A stretch of DNA of 64,000 bases, taken from the NCBI RefSeq assembly GCF_030065535.1, contig NZ_JASJND010000007.1, forward strand, positions 124,001-188,000. Direction: 5' to 3'. The notes beneath the pieces are model-generated. The model made no database searches and had not been told where the DNA came from. It saw only the letters and a list, made by a program, of their open reading frames with translations. Below, one piece after another: positions 30,133 through 38,893 of the stretch. This stretch comes from Microbacterium dauci. Its GTDB lineage: Bacteria; Actinomycetota; Actinomycetes; Actinomycetales; Microbacteriaceae. How positions within the stretch are numbered: the first letter of the stretch is position 1; every line of letters starts with the position of its first letter. A program made the position numbers and the translations under genes.

Positions 30133-30185
30133 CGCTCGCCTGTCACGAACTGCCGTGGGGGACGGGGTGTCGTGACAGGCGAGCG
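30133..30185. terminator. long palindromic hairpin, bidirectional terminator or repeat element
   Basis: Two 16-base arms (30133-30148 and 30170-30185) pair perfectly around a 21-base G-rich loop. It sits in the 154 bases between convergent genes and can terminate both. The arm is longer than needed for termination and could be a chromosomal palindromic repeat family; no second copy is in this window. Confidence 0.75.
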
Positions 30186-30209
30186 AGGGCGCGGCGCGAT
30201 CGCGCGCGG

Positions 30210-30626
30210 TCAGCGGGTCGCGGTGGGGGCGGGGTCGGATGCCGAGGTCTCGACGTCCGCATCCTCGAGGGTCGCCGGACGTGCCTCCGTGTCGCTGACC
30301 GGCGTCTCGTCCTGCGCGTCGAGGTCGTCCTGCCAGTCGACCTGGACGTTCTCGACGACGGCGGGTGCCGCGAGGGAGCGGAGCGCGCCGAGGGTCGCGG
30401 TGAGGCCGAGTCCGACGACGCCGGCACCGATGAGGATCGCGCCGAGGACCGCCCAGATCTGGCCCACGTACACCTCGATCCCGGTGGCCGTCCCCTGCGT
30501 GAGCGCGGTCTCCATCGCGCCGAGCTTGTCGATGAGCAGATACGCTCCGACGCCGACGGACGCGAGCGAGCCGACGATCAGCAGCCAGAACGGGATGCTG
30601 CGGATCAGGCGGGGGCGGGTGTTCAT
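30210..30626 (-). CDS. two-helix membrane protein of unknown function
   Basis: A 138-residue protein with helices at about residues 10-33 and 54-80, a short loop, and an acidic, disordered C-terminal tail rich in Asp, Glu, Thr and Pro (VSDTEARPATLEDADVETS). I do not recognise the family. ATG 30626 has GGAG at good distance. It lies between ctaA upstream on the same strand and convergent ctaB, so it may be linked to heme A or cytochrome oxidase biogenesis by position only. Confidence 0.75.
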   Translation of the reverse strand: MNTRPRLIRSIPFWLLIVGSLASVGVGAYLLIDKLGAMETALTQGTATGIEVYVGQIWAVLGAILIGAGVVGLGLTATLGALRSLAAPAVVENVQVDWQDDLDAQDETPVSDTEARPATLEDADVETSASDPAPTATR

Positions 30627-30709
30627 GGATCTCCTCCGTGTCGGGCCGTCCCGTGATGGACGACCTGCGCCACTGTTCCTGACCGACCCGGACGAATCCT
30701 CTGCGGAAC

Positions 30710-31627
30710 CTATGAGGTTTCGGTGTCTGCGGGTGCCTTGAGGCGGAGCACGACGACCGTCATGGCTGCGGCGGTGAGCGCCGCGAGCACCATGTGGACG
30801 CCGACTGCGAGCTCCGGCAGCCCGTTGCGCGCCTGGTAGAGGCCGACGGCGATCTGCACGATCTCGACGGCGAGGAGGATGCCGATCCAGGTCTTCGTGC
30901 GCAGACCGAGCTGCCACGCGACCACGGTGAGGAAGACGGTCAGGACGAGGAGGGCGTACCCGGGCCACGCGTGGACGTGCTCCAGCAGCTCGGCGTTGAA
31001 CCCGTTGCGGCCTGCATCTGCATCACCGGAGTGGGGGCCCGCACCGGTGGTGAGCACGCCGAACACGATCGTGAGGGCGAGGATTCCCGTCGTCGCGTGG
31101 GTGAGGCCGGCGTACCAGGCGGGCACGGCGCGAACACGGCGCCCCGCGGGCTCGTCGAGGCGGACGAGGAAGGCCGCGCAGACGCAGACCAGGACGAGGG
31201 ATGCCACGTAGTGGAAGCCCACGATGAACGGGTTGAGACCCGTCAGCACGGTGATCCCGCCGACACCCGCCTGCGCGGCGACGCCGCCGAGGACGATGAG
31301 CGCGAGGACGAACAGGTCGCGGCGATCACGGCGCATCCGCCACACGAGTACGACGACCGCAAGCGCGAGGATGCCGACGAGCCCCGTGAGGGTGCGGTTG
31401 CCGAACTCGATGATCCCGTGGATCCCCATCTCGGGGGTGGCCACGAGCGACTCGGGCGTGCACGTCGGCCAGGTCGGGCAGCCGAGGCCGGAGCCGGTGA
31501 GGCGGACGGCGCCGCCGGTGGCGATGATGAGGGTCTCGGCCAGGAACGAAAGCCAGGCGACGATACGAAGGGTCCGGGTGATCGGCGCGACCGCGGTGGT
31601 GCTCGTGGGGGACTCGCTGGTCAGCAT
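30710..31627 (-). CDS. ctaA: heme A synthase (COX15/CtaA family)
   Basis: A 305-residue membrane protein with about eight helices converting heme O to heme A. Histidines expected as heme ligands are seen near IHGIIEFGNR, GFHYVASL, EHVHAWPGYA and GVHMVLAAL; the CPTWPTC segment supplies the extracytoplasmic cysteine pair of actinobacterial/Bacillus type enzymes. Divergent from sufB. Works with CtaB and cytochrome aa3 oxidase, whose subunits are not in this window. Confidence 0.95.
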   Translation of the reverse strand: MLTSESPTSTTAVAPITRTLRIVAWLSFLAETLIIATGGAVRLTGSGLGCPTWPTCTPESLVATPEMGIHGIIEFGNRTLTGLVGILALAVVVLVWRMRRDRRDLFVLALIVLGGVAAQAGVGGITVLTGLNPFIVGFHYVASLVLVCVCAAFLVRLDEPAGRRVRAVPAWYAGLTHATTGILALTIVFGVLTTGAGPHSGDADAGRNGFNAELLEHVHAWPGYALLVLTVFLTVVAWQLGLRTKTWIGILLAVEIVQIAVGLYQARNGLPELAVGVHMVLAALTAAAMTVVVLRLKAPADTETS

Positions 31628-31680
31628 GGGGACGACTCCGGGCGTGCGTTCGGCACGGCCGCGGGTGGTGGCGGTGCCTG

Positions 31681-31735
31681 TAGAATGGCGGGGTAGGCGA
31701 GAGCGACTCCGGTCGCGGCTCGCACAACGATTCTA
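31681..31735. promoter_or_regulatory. divergent ctaA/suf promoter region
   Basis: TAGAAT occurs on the plus strand at 31681-31686 and again on the minus strand (31735-31730), giving facing -10 candidates: the first would transcribe sufB with a leader of about 160 bases, the second ctaA with about 95. No sufR-type regulator gene is adjacent. Confidence 0.5.
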
Positions 31736-31852
31736 GGCGCGGTCACGTGCCGGAAGAGCGGCCCAGCAAGCGGCATCCCCCCTCGCGCACTCCTCGTGGG
31801 TACGGGAATGCCGGAGCGGATGACATCGCCCGGGCCGGGAGGAGGAAACGTC

Positions 31853-33271
31853 ATGTCGGATGTGCTCATCGACCGTCCCGAGCTCGAAGGCCTGGGGGTG
31901 TACGAGTTCGGCTGGCACGACCCCGACGCCGCCGGCGCGAGCGCCAAGCGCGGCCTCAACGAAGCCGTCGTGCGCGACATCTCCGCACTCAAGTCCGAGC
32001 CGGAATGGATGCTGAAGACCCGTCTGAAGGGGCACCAGCTGTTCGGCCGCAAGCCGATGCCGACGTGGGGCGCAGACCTCTCCGAAATCGACTTCGACAA
32101 CATCAAGTACTTCGTGCGCTCGACCGAGAAGCAGGCGCAGTCGTGGGAGGACCTCCCCGAGGACATCCGCAACACGTACGAGAAGCTCGGCATCCCGGAG
32201 GCCGAGCGTGCTCGCCTGGTCGCCGGCGTCGCCGCGCAGTACGAGTCCGAGGTGGTCTACCACCAGATCAACGAGGAACTCGAGAAGCAGGGTGTCATCT
32301 TCATGGACACCGACACGGCGCTTCGCGAGCACCCGGAGTTCTTCGAGGAATACTTCGGCACGGTCATCCCCGCCGGCGACAACAAGTTCGCCGCGCTGAA
32401 CACGGCCGTCTGGTCGGGCGGCTCGTTCGTCTACGTGCCCCCGGGCGTCCACGTCGAGATCCCGCTCCAGGCCTACTTCCGGATCAACACCGAGAACATG
32501 GGCCAGTTCGAGCGCACGCTGATCATCGCCGACGAGGGCAGCTACGTGCACTACATCGAGGGCTGCACCGCGCCGATCTACAAGAGCGACTCGCTGCACT
32601 CCGCCGTCGTCGAGATCATCGTGAAGAAGAACGCGCGCGTTCGGTACACGACGATCCAGAACTGGTCGAACAACGTCTACAACCTCGTCACCAAGCGTGC
32701 GGTCGCGCACGAGGGGGCGACGATGGAGTGGGTCGACGGCAACATCGGCTCCAAGGTGACGATGAAGTACCCGTCGATCTACCTGATGGGCGAGCACGCC
32801 AAGGGCGAGACCCTGTCGGTCGCGTTCGCGGGCCCCGGCCAGCACCAGGACGCCGGCGCGAAGATGATCCACATGGCGCCGTACACGCAGTCGTCGATCG
32901 TCTCGAAGTCGATCGCCCGCGGCGGCGGTCGCGCCGGCTACCGCGGTGAGGTGCGCGTGGACGCGAACGCCCACCATTCGGCCAACACCGTGCGCTGTGA
33001 CGCCCTGCTCGTCGACACGATCTCGCGCTCCGACACCTACCCCGCGATCGACATCCGCGTCGACGACGTGCAGCTCGGCCACGAGGCGACCGTCTCGAAG
33101 GTGAGCGAGGAACAGCTGTTCTACCTCATGAGCCGTGGGATGCCGGAGGACGAGGCGATGGCGATGATCGTGCGCGGCTTCATCGAACCGATCGCCCGCG
33201 AGCTGCCCATGGAATACGCGCTCGAACTCAACAAGCTCATCGAGATGGGCATGGAAGGATCCGTCGGCTGA
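31853..33271 (+). CDS. sufB: Fe-S cluster assembly protein SufB
   Basis: A 472-residue scaffold subunit of the SufBC2D complex on which iron-sulfur clusters are built. Characteristic stretches include [34 protein letters not shown], the IEGCTAP cysteine, and the C-terminal QLFYLMSRG with [17 protein letters not shown] 31853 has GGAGGAAAC upstream; the frame extends 57 bases further without similarity. First gene of the operon; its stop overlaps the sufD start in TGATG. Confidence 0.97.
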   Translation: MSDVLIDRPELEGLGVYEFGWHDPDAAGASAKRGLNEAVVRDISALKSEPEWMLKTRLKGHQLFGRKPMPTWGADLSEIDFDNIKYFVRSTEKQAQSWEDLPEDIRNTYEKLGIPEAERARLVAGVAAQYESEVVYHQINEELEKQGVIFMDTDTALREHPEFFEEYFGTVIPAGDNKFAALNTAVWSGGSFVYVPPGVHVEIPLQAYFRINTENMGQFERTLIIADEGSYVHYIEGCTAPIYKSDSLHSAVVEIIVKKNARVRYTTIQNWSNNVYNLVTKRAVAHEGATMEWVDGNIGSKVTMKYPSIYLMGEHAKGETLSVAFAGPGQHQDAGAKMIHMAPYTQSSIVSKSIARGGGRAGYRGEVRVDANAHHSANTVRCDALLVDTISRSDTYPAIDIRVDDVQLGHEATVSKVSEEQLFYLMSRGMPEDEAMAMIVRGFIEPIARELPMEYALELNKLIEMGMEGSVG

Positions 33272-34470
33272 TGACGACCGCGACGCAGGCCCCCGCGAAC
33301 GACGCGAAGGGCCACATCGACCCTGCGGCGACGCTCTCCGACGGCGCGTTCGTGCCGGTCCAGACTCGCTCCGAGCGGCCGTGGTCGTTCGACCCCGCCG
33401 ACTTCGGCGCGCCGACTGGCCGTGAAGTCAACTGGAAGCACACCCCGCTCGATCGGGTGAAGGCGCTCCTCGTCGACGAGGCCGCGCCGCACGGCGTCAT
33501 CGGCGTCGAGGTGACCGCCCCCGACGAGGTCGTGCAGCTTCGGCTGGCTCCCGGCGAGGCCCCGCGCGGCGAGGTGTTCCGCCCCGAAGACCTGCCCAGC
33601 GCGATCGCCTGGTCGCAGGAGGCCGAGGCGCCGCTCATCCGCATCCCCGCGAACGTGGAGCTCGACGAGCCCGTCATCGTCCGGCTGACCGGCACGGGCG
33701 GGGTCGCGCACGCGCACGTCGTGATCGAGGCGCAGCCAAACTCGCGCGGCACCGTGATCCTCCGCCACGAGGGCACCGCGCAGCAGTCGCAGAACGTCGA
33801 GATCATCGTCCGCGACGGCGCCGCACTCACGGTCGTGTCGGTGCAGCGCTGGGACGACGACGCGGTGCACCTCTCGGCGCACCAGGCGCGCGTCGACCGC
33901 GACGCGAAACTCACGCACATCGTCGCGAGCCTCGGTGGCGGCGTCGTGCGGGTGAACCCGTCGGTCGAGCTCGCCGGCGCGGGCTCCGAGGGCAAGCTCT
34001 ACGGCCTCTCCTTCGCAGATGCCGGGCAGCACCTCGAGAGCCAGGTCTACCTCCACCACAAGGGTGCGCACACCACGGGTGACGTGCTCTACAAGGGCGC
34101 GCTCCAGGGCGAGAGCGCCCGCAGCGTCTGGATCGGCGACGTCCTCATCGGACCGGATGCCGTGGGCACAGACTCCTACGAGGCGAACCGCAACCTCGTG
34201 CTCACCGACGGTGCGCGCGCCGACTCGATCCCGAACCTCGAGATCGAGACCGGCGAGATTCAGGGCGCCGGGCACGCGAGTGCGACCGGGCGTTTCGACG
34301 ACGAGCAGCTCTTCTACCTCCAGGCCCGCGGCATCGACGAGGAGGAAGCGCGTCGCCTGGTCGTCCTCGGCTTCCTCGTCGAGATCGTGCAGAAGGTCGG
34401 CATCCCGTCGCTGGAGGAGGAATTCACCGCCGCGATCGAGGCGGAGCTCGCCGGCGGTGCGCAGGCATGA
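33271..34470 (+). CDS. sufD: Fe-S cluster assembly protein SufD
   Basis: A 399-residue beta-helix paralogue of SufB. The C-terminal ATGRFDDEQLFYLQARG and following ARRLVVLGFLVEIVQK are family signatures; the centre has the long polar beta-helix. Overlaps sufB by one base and the Rieske gene by four, so all three are coupled. Confidence 0.95.
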   Translation: MTTATQAPANDAKGHIDPAATLSDGAFVPVQTRSERPWSFDPADFGAPTGREVNWKHTPLDRVKALLVDEAAPHGVIGVEVTAPDEVVQLRLAPGEAPRGEVFRPEDLPSAIAWSQEAEAPLIRIPANVELDEPVIVRLTGTGGVAHAHVVIEAQPNSRGTVILRHEGTAQQSQNVEIIVRDGAALTVVSVQRWDDDAVHLSAHQARVDRDAKLTHIVASLGGGVVRVNPSVELAGAGSEGKLYGLSFADAGQHLESQVYLHHKGAHTTGDVLYKGALQGESARSVWIGDVLIGPDAVGTDSYEANRNLVLTDGARADSIPNLEIETGEIQGAGHASATGRFDDEQLFYLQARGIDEEEARRLVVLGFLVEIVQKVGIPSLEEEFTAAIEAELAGGAQA

Positions 34471-34796
34471 CCGCACAGAAGGTGCTGCAGCTCAGTGAGC
34501 TGACGCAGGACACCGCCGTGCGCGTCGAGGTCGACGGCGTCGCGATCGCTGTCGTCCTCGACAGCCAGGGCGAGGTCCACGCGATCGGCGACACCTGCAC
34601 GCACGGTGACATCTCACTCGCCGACGGCTTCGTCGAAGGCGAGTCGCTCGAGTGCTGGGCGCACGGCTCCGCGTTCTCGCTGCGGACCGGCCGCCCCCTG
34701 AATCTGCCGGCGTACGAGCCGGTGCCCGTTTACGAGGTCACGATCGACGGGGACGACATCCTCATCGACCCCGCCGTGACCAAAGCATCGAACTGA
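34467..34796 (+). CDS. Rieske [2Fe-2S] ferredoxin-like protein of the suf operon
   Basis: A 109-residue soluble protein with a complete Rieske motif: C-T-H at about residue 36 and C-W-A-H at about 53, giving two Cys and two His ligands, as in bacterial dioxygenase ferredoxins. No oxygenase genes are near; actinobacterial suf operons commonly contain such a gene between sufD and sufC, so it likely supplies electrons or serves as an early cluster acceptor (inference). ATGA overlap with sufD. Confidence 0.93.
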   Translation: MTAQKVLQLSELTQDTAVRVEVDGVAIAVVLDSQGEVHAIGDTCTHGDISLADGFVEGESLECWAHGSAFSLRTGRPLNLPAYEPVPVYEVTIDGDDILIDPAVTKASN

Positions 34797-34810
34797 AGAA
34801 AGTAGCTGAC

Positions 34811-35581
34811 ATGTCTGTCCTCGAGATCCGCGATCTGCACGTGACGGTCGAGACCGAAGCCGGCGAGACCCCGATCCTCAACGGCGTCACGCTGACCGTC
34901 CGCACCGGTGAGACCCACGCCATCATGGGCCCCAACGGCTCCGGCAAGTCCACGCTCGCCTACACGATCGCCGGACACCCGAAGTACACGGTGACCAGCG
35001 GCAGCATCACCTTCGACGGCCAGGACGTCCTCGAGATGTCCGTCGACGAGCGCGCCCGCGCCGGCGTCTTCCTCGCGATGCAGTACCCCGTCGAGATCCC
35101 CGGTGTCACCGTGACGAACTTCCTGCGCACCGCGAAGACCGCGATCTCGGGCGAGGCGCCCTCGATCCGCCAGTGGTCGAAGGACGTGAAGGAGTCGATG
35201 CAGAACCTCCGCATGGACCCGAAGTTCGCGGCGCGCAACGTCAACGAGGGGTTCTCGGGCGGCGAGAAGAAGCGTCACGAGATCCTGCAGCTCGAGCTCC
35301 TCCAGCCGAAGCTCGCCGTCCTCGACGAGACCGACTCCGGCCTCGACGTCGACGCACTCAAGATCGTCTCCGAGGGCGTCAACCGCGCCAAGGAGAAGTC
35401 CGACATGGGCGTGCTCCTGATCACGCACTACACGCGCATCCTCCGCTACATCAAGCCGGACTTCGTGCACGTCCTCGTGAACGGCCGCGTCGCCGAAGAG
35501 GGCGGCCCCGAGCTCGCCGCTCGCCTCGAGGACGAGGGCTACGACCGATTCCTCGCCCCGGCGGGCACCGACGAGGCCTAG
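34811..35581 (+). CDS. sufC: Fe-S cluster assembly ATPase SufC
   Basis: A 256-residue ABC ATPase of the SufBC2D complex. Walker A GPNGSGKST near residue 40, the SufC-type signature GFSGGEKKRHEILQ, Walker B LAVLDETDSGLD and the H-loop LLITHYTRIL are all present. ATG 34811 comes 14 bases after the Rieske stop, with GAAGAAAG as a weak ribosome site. Confidence 0.97.
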   Translation: MSVLEIRDLHVTVETEAGETPILNGVTLTVRTGETHAIMGPNGSGKSTLAYTIAGHPKYTVTSGSITFDGQDVLEMSVDERARAGVFLAMQYPVEIPGVTVTNFLRTAKTAISGEAPSIRQWSKDVKESMQNLRMDPKFAARNVNEGFSGGEKKRHEILQLELLQPKLAVLDETDSGLDVDALKIVSEGVNRAKEKSDMGVLLITHYTRILRYIKPDFVHVLVNGRVAEEGGPELAARLEDEGYDRFLAPAGTDEA

Positions 35582-35590
35582 GATCGAGGC

Positions 35591-35920
35591 ATGACCGAGA
35601 CCCTCGCACCTGAGAAGTACGACGAGGTCACCGAAGCGCTCAAAGACGTCATGGATCCCGAGCTCGGGATCAACGTCGTCGACCTCGGGCTGATCTACGA
35701 CCTCGGCTGGGACGACGAGAACGACGCCCTCGTCATCCACATGACGCTCACCTCGGCCGGTTGCCCCCTCACCGATGTGCTCGAAGAGCAGACCGGACAG
35801 GCACTCGACGGTGTCGTGGACCGGTTCCGGATCAACTGGGTCTGGATGCCGCCGTGGGGACCTGAGCGGATCACCGACGACGGTCGCGACATGATGCGGG
35901 CGCTCGGCTTCGCCATCTGA
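35591..35920 (+). CDS. sufT: SufT-like metal-sulfur cluster assembly factor (DUF59/MIP18)
   Basis: A 109-residue MIP18/DUF59 protein. The DPELGINVVDLGLIYD block and LTSAGCPLTDVLEEQ with its cysteine are typical; such proteins help mature or deliver Fe-S clusters. It closes the suf operon nine bases after sufC. In many actinobacteria sufS and sufU would lie between sufC and this gene; they are absent here. Confidence 0.93.
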   Translation: MTETLAPEKYDEVTEALKDVMDPELGINVVDLGLIYDLGWDDENDALVIHMTLTSAGCPLTDVLEEQTGQALDGVVDRFRINWVWMPPWGPERITDDGRDMMRALGFAI

Positions 35921-35987
35921 GGTCGCCCCGGTCGGCGCCGCGACTGTCACAGGTCGTCATCGACGTGGCATCCGTCGGCGTGCTGAA

Positions 35988-35993
35988 TAGGCT
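35988..35993 (+). promoter_or_regulatory. putative leaderless -10 of the aminotransferase
   Basis: TAGGCT ends six bases before GTG 36000; no ribosome site. A copy of GGCATCC lies just upstream at 35967-35973. Confidence 0.55.
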
Positions 35994-35999
35994 CGAACG

Positions 36000-37160
36000 G
36001 TGACGGTCCCACCCCTCGAATCCCTCCCGCTGGAGACCCTTCGACGCCGTTCGAGCTCGAAGTGGCGCACGTACGGTGACGACGTCATTCCGATGTTCGT
36101 GGCCGAGACCGACTTCCCGCTCGCGCCCGAGATCACGCGTGTGCTCGCGGAGGCGGTCGAGCTCGGCGACACCGGATACACCCCACCGCGTCCCGGCGTG
36201 GGCGAGGCCTTCGCGGCGTTTGCGGACCGGCGCTTCGGCTGGCAGGTCGATGCGTCGCACGTCCTGACGACCGGCGACGTGATGATGGGTGTCGTCGAAG
36301 TGCTCCGCGCCGTCGTGGCGCCCGGCGAGCGGGTCGTGACGACCCCACCGGTGTACCCGCCCTTCGCGATGTGCACGGAGGAGTCCGGTGCGGTCGTCGA
36401 GGCCGTGCCGCTCCGCGACACGGGAACTGGGTGGGAGCTCGACGTCGAGGGGATCGATGCGGCCCTCGCGGCCGGCGCGCGGGCCGTGCTCCTCAGTAAC
36501 CCGCATAACCCGACCGGGACGGTGCACTCCCGCGAGGCGCTCGCGGCCGTCGCGGCATCCGCTCGCCGGCACAGCGCCGTTGTCATCAGCGATGAGATCC
36601 ACGCGCCGCTCGTCCACACGCCCGGGACGTTCACCCCGTTCCTCGCGGTGTCGGACGACGCCGCGGCGGTCGGGTACACCGTGACGAGCGCGTCGAAGGC
36701 CTACAACCTCGCGGGGCTCAAGTGTGCCGTCATCGTCACCGCGGCGGACGATACGCGGAGGGTCGTCCGCGCGTTGCCCAAGGAAGTGGAGTGGCGCACC
36801 GGCCTGTTCGGCGCGCGTGCCGCGATCGCGGCGTTCGACGTGGCGTCCGACGCGTGGCTCGACGGACTTCTCGCCGCGCTCGACGTGAACCGCAGGCTCC
36901 TCGCCGATCTGCTCGCCGAGCACCTGCCCGAGGCCACGTATCGGATCCCGGATGCCGGATACCTGGCGTGGATCGACCTGTCGGCCTACGGCTGGGGCGA
37001 CGACCCGGCTCGCCGCATCCTGCGCGAGGTGGGCGTGGCGCTCCACCACGGGCCGCTCTTCGGCCCGCAGGGCATCGGACACGTGCGGCTCAACTTCGGG
37101 TGTTCGCCCGACCTGCTCCGGACCGCGGTCGCGAAGATCGGCGCGATGACGCGGGGCTGA
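36000..37160 (+). CDS. MalY/PatB family PLP-dependent C-S lyase or aminotransferase
   Basis: A 386-residue fold-type I PLP enzyme. The Schiff-base lysine lies in TSASKAYNLAGLK, preceded by LSNPHNPTGTVHS and SDEIHAPLVH, the wording of MalY/PatB cystathionine beta-lyases rather than aspartate aminotransferases. Likely reaction: cleavage of cystathionine or cysteine conjugates to pyruvate, ammonia and a thiol. It directly follows the suf operon lacking a cysteine desulfurase, but has its own promoter-like element; a sulfur-supply role would be speculation. Ends six bases from the convergent siderophore gene. Confidence 0.9.
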   Translation: MTVPPLESLPLETLRRRSSSKWRTYGDDVIPMFVAETDFPLAPEITRVLAEAVELGDTGYTPPRPGVGEAFAAFADRRFGWQVDASHVLTTGDVMMGVVEVLRAVVAPGERVVTTPPVYPPFAMCTEESGAVVEAVPLRDTGTGWELDVEGIDAALAAGARAVLLSNPHNPTGTVHSREALAAVAASARRHSAVVISDEIHAPLVHTPGTFTPFLAVSDDAAAVGYTVTSASKAYNLAGLKCAVIVTAADDTRRVVRALPKEVEWRTGLFGARAAIAAFDVASDAWLDGLLAALDVNRRLLADLLAEHLPEATYRIPDAGYLAWIDLSAYGWGDDPARRILREVGVALHHGPLFGPQGIGHVRLNFGCSPDLLRTAVAKIGAMTRG

Positions 37161-37166
37161 GCCGCG

Positions 37167-38072
37167 TCAGTTCTCGGCGCGCCCGAGTCGCCAGTAACCC
37201 ATGAAGGCGACGGCCCGACGGTCGACGCCGAGCTGCGACACGAGGTGCCGCCGGAGCGACTTGATCGCGCCGGCCTCGCCCGCGAGCCAAGCGTAGAGAT
37301 GTGCGCTCTTCAGCGCGGCGCCGCCCTTCGCCGTCCGCGGGACCTCCCAGAGGATGCCGCCATCGATGTCGACTTCTTCGACCTCCGCCCCCTTGCCCGC
37401 GGGCGCGAGGAGCGCGGCTGCGGTTTCCACCGCCGGCACGAGGTGGCCGTGGCGGGCGTCGTGGGTCGGACGGGCGGCCACGCGGTACTCGAAGCCGGGG
37501 TGGGTCGGGAGGTAGGCGGCATCCGATTCGTGGGGAACCTCGAGGACCACCGTGCCCCGAGCGGTCTCGGGGAGCTGCTCGAGGATGACCGCGATCGCCG
37601 GTGCGGCGGTCTCATCGCCCGCGAGGAGGATGCCGTCGGTCTGCTTCGGGGGGACGAAGTCGATGCCGAAGCTCACCCCACGGTGGGCCGTCGTGGGTGC
37701 GAAGACGAGCAGCTCGTCGCCGACCTCGGCACGCGCGATCCAGTCCGAGGCGGGACCGAGGACATCATGCGCGACCATGTCGATGTCGACCTCGCACGCC
37801 TCGTTGCGGACGTAGCGGGTCGTGTACGTGCGGAACGGCGGGCGAGCGTCTTCGGGCAGCTCTCGCCACTCCGTGTACCAGTCCTCGCCGATGGGCATGT
37901 CGTCGATGCTCACTGTCGCGGTGGGGAACACCACTTTGATGCGCTGGTCGAAGCCCGGGTCGCCGTAGTGGGCGAGGTCGGGGCCGGCGAGCGTGAATCG
38001 ACGGAAGCTCGCGGTGAGGTCGGTGATCGCGGTGACGCGGACTCGGAAGAAGCGGCTGGTGACGGTGGACAT
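37167..38072 (-). CDS. siderophore-interacting protein (FAD-dependent ferric-siderophore reductase)
   Basis: A 301-residue ViuB/YqjH-type flavoprotein that reduces and releases iron from imported siderophores. The FAD site is RTYTTRYV near residue 80; the NAD(P) domain has LLAGDETAAPAI and the C-terminal signature YAWLAGEAGAIKSLRRHL with AFMGYWRLGRAE. ATG 38072 has AAGGA upstream. Last gene of the iron-uptake operon, 14 bases after the ATPase gene. Confidence 0.94.
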   Translation of the reverse strand: MSTVTSRFFRVRVTAITDLTASFRRFTLAGPDLAHYGDPGFDQRIKVVFPTATVSIDDMPIGEDWYTEWRELPEDARPPFRTYTTRYVRNEACEVDIDMVAHDVLGPASDWIARAEVGDELLVFAPTTAHRGVSFGIDFVPPKQTDGILLAGDETAAPAIAVILEQLPETARGTVVLEVPHESDAAYLPTHPGFEYRVAARPTHDARHGHLVPAVETAAALLAPAGKGAEVEEVDIDGGILWEVPRTAKGGAALKSAHLYAWLAGEAGAIKSLRRHLVSQLGVDRRAVAFMGYWRLGRAEN

Positions 38073-38086
38073 GATGCGTTCCTTGG

Positions 38087-38893
38087 TCAGTCGGCGAGGA
38101 GGCGGTGGCGACCGCGGGGGAGGACGAGGGGTGCGCCGGACACCGGGTCGGGGATGACACGGCAGTCGAGGTCGAAGACCTCGCGCATCAGGTCGGCGTC
38201 CACGATGTCGGCTGGTGCTCCGCTGGCGACGACGGAGCCGGCGCGAAGCGCGAAGATGTGGTCCGCGTAGCGTGCGGCGAGGTTGATGTCGTGCAGGACC
38301 ATCACGATCGTCGTGCCGCGCGCGGCATTGAGATCGGTCAGAAGATCGAGCACCTCGATCTGGTGGGACACGTCGAGGAACGTCGTCGGCTCATCGAGGA
38401 GCAGGATCTCGGTCTCTTGCGCGAGGGCCATGGCGATCCAGACGCGCTGGCGTTGCCCACCCGACAGTTCGTCGACGGCGCGGTCGGCGAGTTCGAGCAC
38501 GCCGGTCGCTGCGAGCGCTTCGGTGACGGCGCGGTCATCGTCCGGCGTCCAGGAGCGGAACAGCTTCTGGTGCGGATGCCGCCCGCGACCGACCAGGTCG
38601 GCGACGACGATGCCCTCGGGAGACACCGGCTGCTGCGGGAGCAGTCCGAGCGTCCGGGCGAGCTCCTTCGTGGGGATCTGATCGATGCGCTTGCCGTCGA
38701 GGACGACACCGCCCTCGAGCGGCGTGATCAGGCGGGACAGCGTCTTCAGGAGTGTGGACTTGCCGCACGCGTTCGCGCCCACGATGACGCTGACGCGTCC
38801 AGGCGGGATCTCGAGATCGATCCCGTCGACGATGGTCTTCCCGCCGTAGCCGGCGACGAGGCGCTCGGTGCGGATCGCGTGCTGCACGGTCAT
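38087..38893 (-). CDS. ferric-siderophore ABC transporter ATP-binding protein
   Basis: A 268-residue FepC-type ATPase. Walker A is GANACGKST near residue 39, signature LSGGQRQRVWIAMAL, Walker B ILLLDEPTTFLD, H-loop VLHDINLAARY; the wording is typical of FecE/FepC. ATG 38893 has GGAGG at good distance. Overlaps the upstream permease by four bases. Confidence 0.95.
   Translation of the reverse strand: MTVQHAIRTERLVAGYGGKTIVDGIDLEIPPGRVSVIVGANACGKSTLLKTLSRLITPLEGGVVLDGKRIDQIPTKELARTLGLLPQQPVSPEGIVVADLVGRGRHPHQKLFRSWTPDDDRAVTEALAATGVLELADRAVDELSGGQRQRVWIAMALAQETEILLLDEPTTFLDVSHQIEVLDLLTDLNAARGTTIVMVLHDINLAARYADHIFALRAGSVVASGAPADIVDADLMREVFDLDCRVIPDPVSGAPLVLPRGRHRLLAD

Noticed and set aside
35988..37160. 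PLP enzyme as the missing cysteine desulfurase SufS
   Set aside because: Motifs fit MalY/PatB C-S lyases; SufS-type active-site cysteine loop is not seen.
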